DNA of 64,000 nt, from NCBI GenBank assembly GCA_964651045.1, contig CAZYVD010000002.1:1-64000 (forward strand), written 5' to 3'. How positions within the stretch are numbered: position 1 is the stretch's first letter; the number at the start of each line of letters is the position of its first letter. Below the pieces are notes generated by a model, which did not search any database, was not told the DNA's origin, and worked only from the letters and a program-made list of their open reading frames with translations. The translations under genes were made by a program, and so were the position numbers. The stretch comes from CAZYVD01 sp964651045 (GTDB lineage: Bacteria; Zhuqueibacterota; QNDG01; DSAB01). Below are positions 62,174-64,000 of this stretch, piece by piece.

Positions 62174-63892
62174 ATGGTTAGATATAGAATAATAACGGCT
62201 GTTTTTATATTAATATTTATTTTTAGCAGTTGTTCAAAAGAAGATCCAATAATCGTTAGGGTTGGGGAAAACCAGATAATAACAATAGATGAGCTTAAGG
62301 AGAGTTTCAACACTGAGAAAGATTTTTTTAATGCAGATTCTGTTAAGATTTGTGCTAATCTGGACTCTCTAATAAACATAAGAATAATGACTAATTACTG
62401 TTATAAACAGGGACTCGACAGAGATTCGACCGTTCTGAAGAGTATAGAACCCATAGAAAGGTTTTATTTAACAAGAAGACTTTATGAAAAAAAGATATTG
62501 AGCAAACAGATAAAAGAGGGAGACATCAGAGATTTCTATAATCATATGGACAGAGATGTTTTGATAAGATATATATATTTTCAAGTTCCATCTGGTTCAG
62601 GGAAAGACGAAGAAGAGAAGATAAAAACAAGAGCAGAGAATGTATTAAGGAGACTCAAGCAAGGAGAGGATTTTGAAAAAATAGAACAGGAGTATTCCAG
62701 AAGTACCAGAAGTGGTTATGTAGGCATAGGCACAGACTCGATATCTTGGAACTGGTCATCTTATAAGAATCCTGTTGAAAACACTGCATTCTTATTAAAG
62801 GAGGGCAGTATTTCTGGCCTGATAAGGGGGCACATGGCTTATTACATAATAAAAGTAGAGAAAATCAGAAAAAAAGAGAGAAGGCCATACAATGAATTAA
62901 GAGGCTATATTTTAAACCAGCTTGAAAACAGGGACAGGAGAATTTTATTAAAAAAGAAAGACCGTTACAGAAGCAGAGTTCTTGCTGAGCACAAATTTTC
63001 ATGGAATAATGAAGGGATAAAATATTTTTTTGAAAGGCTTGGAATTAATGGGCCGGTTTATTGTGATATGTTAATAAAACATATTAAAGAGAATTTTACT
63101 GATGAGGAAAAGTCAACGGTCTTGGCCACTTTTGACAACAAAGTCTTTACAATCAAAGAGTTTATAGACAGGTTAGAGTGGATTCCTCCCAAGAGCTCGA
63201 TTCGTTTATACGCAATAGAGAGATTAAAGGGCAATATAAGACTTATGGTTGCAGAAGATATTCTGGTAGAAATTGCAAAGAGAGAGGGGCTGGATTCAGA
63301 CAGATTTTTTAAGGAGAAGATAAGAGAGGAAAAAGAGAAGGCAATGATTGTTGTGCTGCTTAAAAAGATATATGGAGATATTGAGCCAGAAGAAGAGGAT
63401 CTGAGAAGATTTTACAATGAAAGTGTAGACAGCCTCTACTCTGTTCCAGAGCGAGTCGTGGTTCAGGAGGTATTGGTGACCGACAGATCAAAGGCAGAGA
63501 AAATAGTAAAAATTGCCAGGAGAGGAGAATCGTTTTCAAGGTTGGTTGAGCAATTTTCAGAAAGAAGTGGGTTCAAGAAGATTAAAGGGAAAATTGGGCC
63601 GTTTGAGAGGGGAATGTGGGGAAGGATAGGTGAGGAGGCGTTCAAGATGAAGGAGGGAGAGATAGCAGGTCCAATAGAACTGGAGAACAATAAGGGATAT
63701 TCAATAATAAAGCTTATTTCAAGAATTCCTATACAGAGAATTCCATTCAACGAGATAAAGAGGGATGTGATAGATGATTATATAGAAAACATTAAAAGGA
63801 GGAAGCTGGAGGCCTGGCTTGCGGAGAAAAGACAGGAGATTCCGGTAACTATATACAGAGATGTTTTAAAACGAGAATTGGAGGGATTATAA
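62174..63892 (+). CDS. SurA-like lipoprotein with two parvulin-type domains
   Basis: A 572-residue exported peptidyl-prolyl isomerase or chaperone. The N-terminal helix ends in FIFSSCSK, a probable lipobox with the Cys at about residue 20. A SurA-N-like helical segment (VRVGENQIITIDELKESF) follows. Two parvulin-like domains are visible: about 112-215 (VLIRYIYFQVP...SRSTRSGYVGIG...HMAYYIIKVEKI) and about 430-530 (ERVVVQEVLVTDRSKAEKI...FSERSGFKKIKGKIGPFERGMWGRI...GYSIIKLIS). It probably escorts outer-membrane proteins in the periplasm. It lies 42 bp after mfd and 4 bp before a second gene of the same type. Confidence 0.85.
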   Translation: MVRYRIITAVFILIFIFSSCSKEDPIIVRVGENQIITIDELKESFNTEKDFFNADSVKICANLDSLINIRIMTNYCYKQGLDRDSTVLKSIEPIERFYLTRRLYEKKILSKQIKEGDIRDFYNHMDRDVLIRYIYFQVPSGSGKDEEEKIKTRAENVLRRLKQGEDFEKIEQEYSRSTRSGYVGIGTDSISWNWSSYKNPVENTAFLLKEGSISGLIRGHMAYYIIKVEKIRKKERRPYNELRGYILNQLENRDRRILLKKKDRYRSRVLAEHKFSWNNEGIKYFFERLGINGPVYCDMLIKHIKENFTDEEKSTVLATFDNKVFTIKEFIDRLEWIPPKSSIRLYAIERLKGNIRLMVAEDILVEIAKREGLDSDRFFKEKIREEKEKAMIVVLLKKIYGDIEPEEEDLRRFYNESVDSLYSVPERVVVQEVLVTDRSKAEKIVKIARRGESFSRLVEQFSERSGFKKIKGKIGPFERGMWGRIGEEAFKMKEGEIAGPIELENNKGYSIIKLISRIPIQRIPFNEIKRDVIDDYIENIKRRKLEAWLAEKRQEIPVTIYRDVLKRELEGL

Positions 63893-63896
63893 GACA

Positions 63897-64000
63897 ATGA
63901 AAAAAAGGGAATTTCTTATTTATCTTGGTGTATTGTTAATTGTCGCATTTTGTTGCAAAAGAGGCGGTTCTGAGGATGAGATTGTTGCGCGTGTTAACAA
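63897..64000 (+). CDS. Second SurA-like lipoprotein, cut by the window end
   Basis: An ATG at 63,897, four bases after the previous stop codon, opens a frame to the window end (34 codons). The peptide starts MKKREFLIYLGVLLIVAF and continues CCKRGGSEDEIVARVN. That is a signal sequence with a lipobox-like FCC, then the IVARVN opening typical of the SurA N-terminal domain. Paired with the upstream gene this suggests a tandem of periplasmic chaperone lipoproteins. Only the start is present, so the domain content is inference. Confidence 0.6.
   Translation, partial: MKKREFLIYLGVLLIVAFCCKRGGSEDEIVARVN

Overview
The window is about 64 kb of a low-GC (roughly 40%) chromosome carrying the replication-origin neighbourhood of a diderm bacterium. 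An outer membrane is implied by LptF/LptG-type permeases, a Wza-like export protein, SurA-like lipoproteins and a 2045-residue SprA homologue. SprA is otherwise best known from the type IX secretion translocon of Bacteroidota. Several promoters read as canonical sigma-70 hexamers with 17-bp spacing, which is unlike Bacteroidota. Together this suggests an uncultivated lineage of the FCB superphylum (a WOR-3, Zixibacteria or Latescibacteria type of genome); the sequence alone does not let me name the phylum.

Region 1 (84-16,299, minus strand) is one long exopolysaccharide operon read from a promoter at about 16,345. It encodes nucleotide-sugar enzymes (RmlC-like, RfbB, a UDP-sugar 6-dehydrogenase and a WbpE-like aminotransferase), a Wza/Wzz/Wzx/Wzy-type export and polymerisation set, three glycosyltransferases, a WbaP/WcaJ-like priming transferase and a D-glucuronyl C5-epimerase-domain protein. 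seryl-tRNA synthetase is the last gene. The likely product is a uronic-acid-containing, possibly iduronate-bearing, capsule or exopolysaccharide. An 811-bp gap without recognisable genes (16,300-17,110) separates it from a divergent plus-strand operon.

Region 2 (17,111-26,674, plus) holds lysine 6-aminotransferase, rsmI, a CDP-alcohol phosphatidyltransferase, panD, a MATE transporter, tmk and a C-terminal processing protease, followed by separately promoted ppdK. Region 3 (26,675-36,543) is the replication core: dnaA, dnaN, dciA-like, gyrB and gyrA, then archease and an unrecognised acidic protein. DnaA boxes lie upstream of dnaA, inside its first codons, and in the very AT-rich dnaA-dnaN gap. 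A FecR-domain protein and a stand-alone ureohydrolase follow.

Region 4 (38,203-49,656, minus) contains two blocks. The first is a three-gene operon of DUF4956 membrane protein, VTC-domain (polyphosphate-polymerase-like) protein and a CotH-kinase/beta-helix protein, a recurrent but functionally undefined association. The second is sprA, whose leader carries a stem-loop placed between a strong Shine-Dalgarno sequence and the start codon. Between them is a cluster of palindromic repeats with a 173-bp near-identical duplication.

Region 5 (49,882-64,000, plus) carries lptF and lptG, then rpmH (48 codons), rnpA, yidD, yidC, mnmE, mnmG, rsmG and mfd, and two tandem SurA-like lipoprotein genes, the second cut by the window end. 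Two parS-like palindromes flank mnmG. Some start codons have been moved from the longest open frame to a better-supported ATG; this is stated where done.
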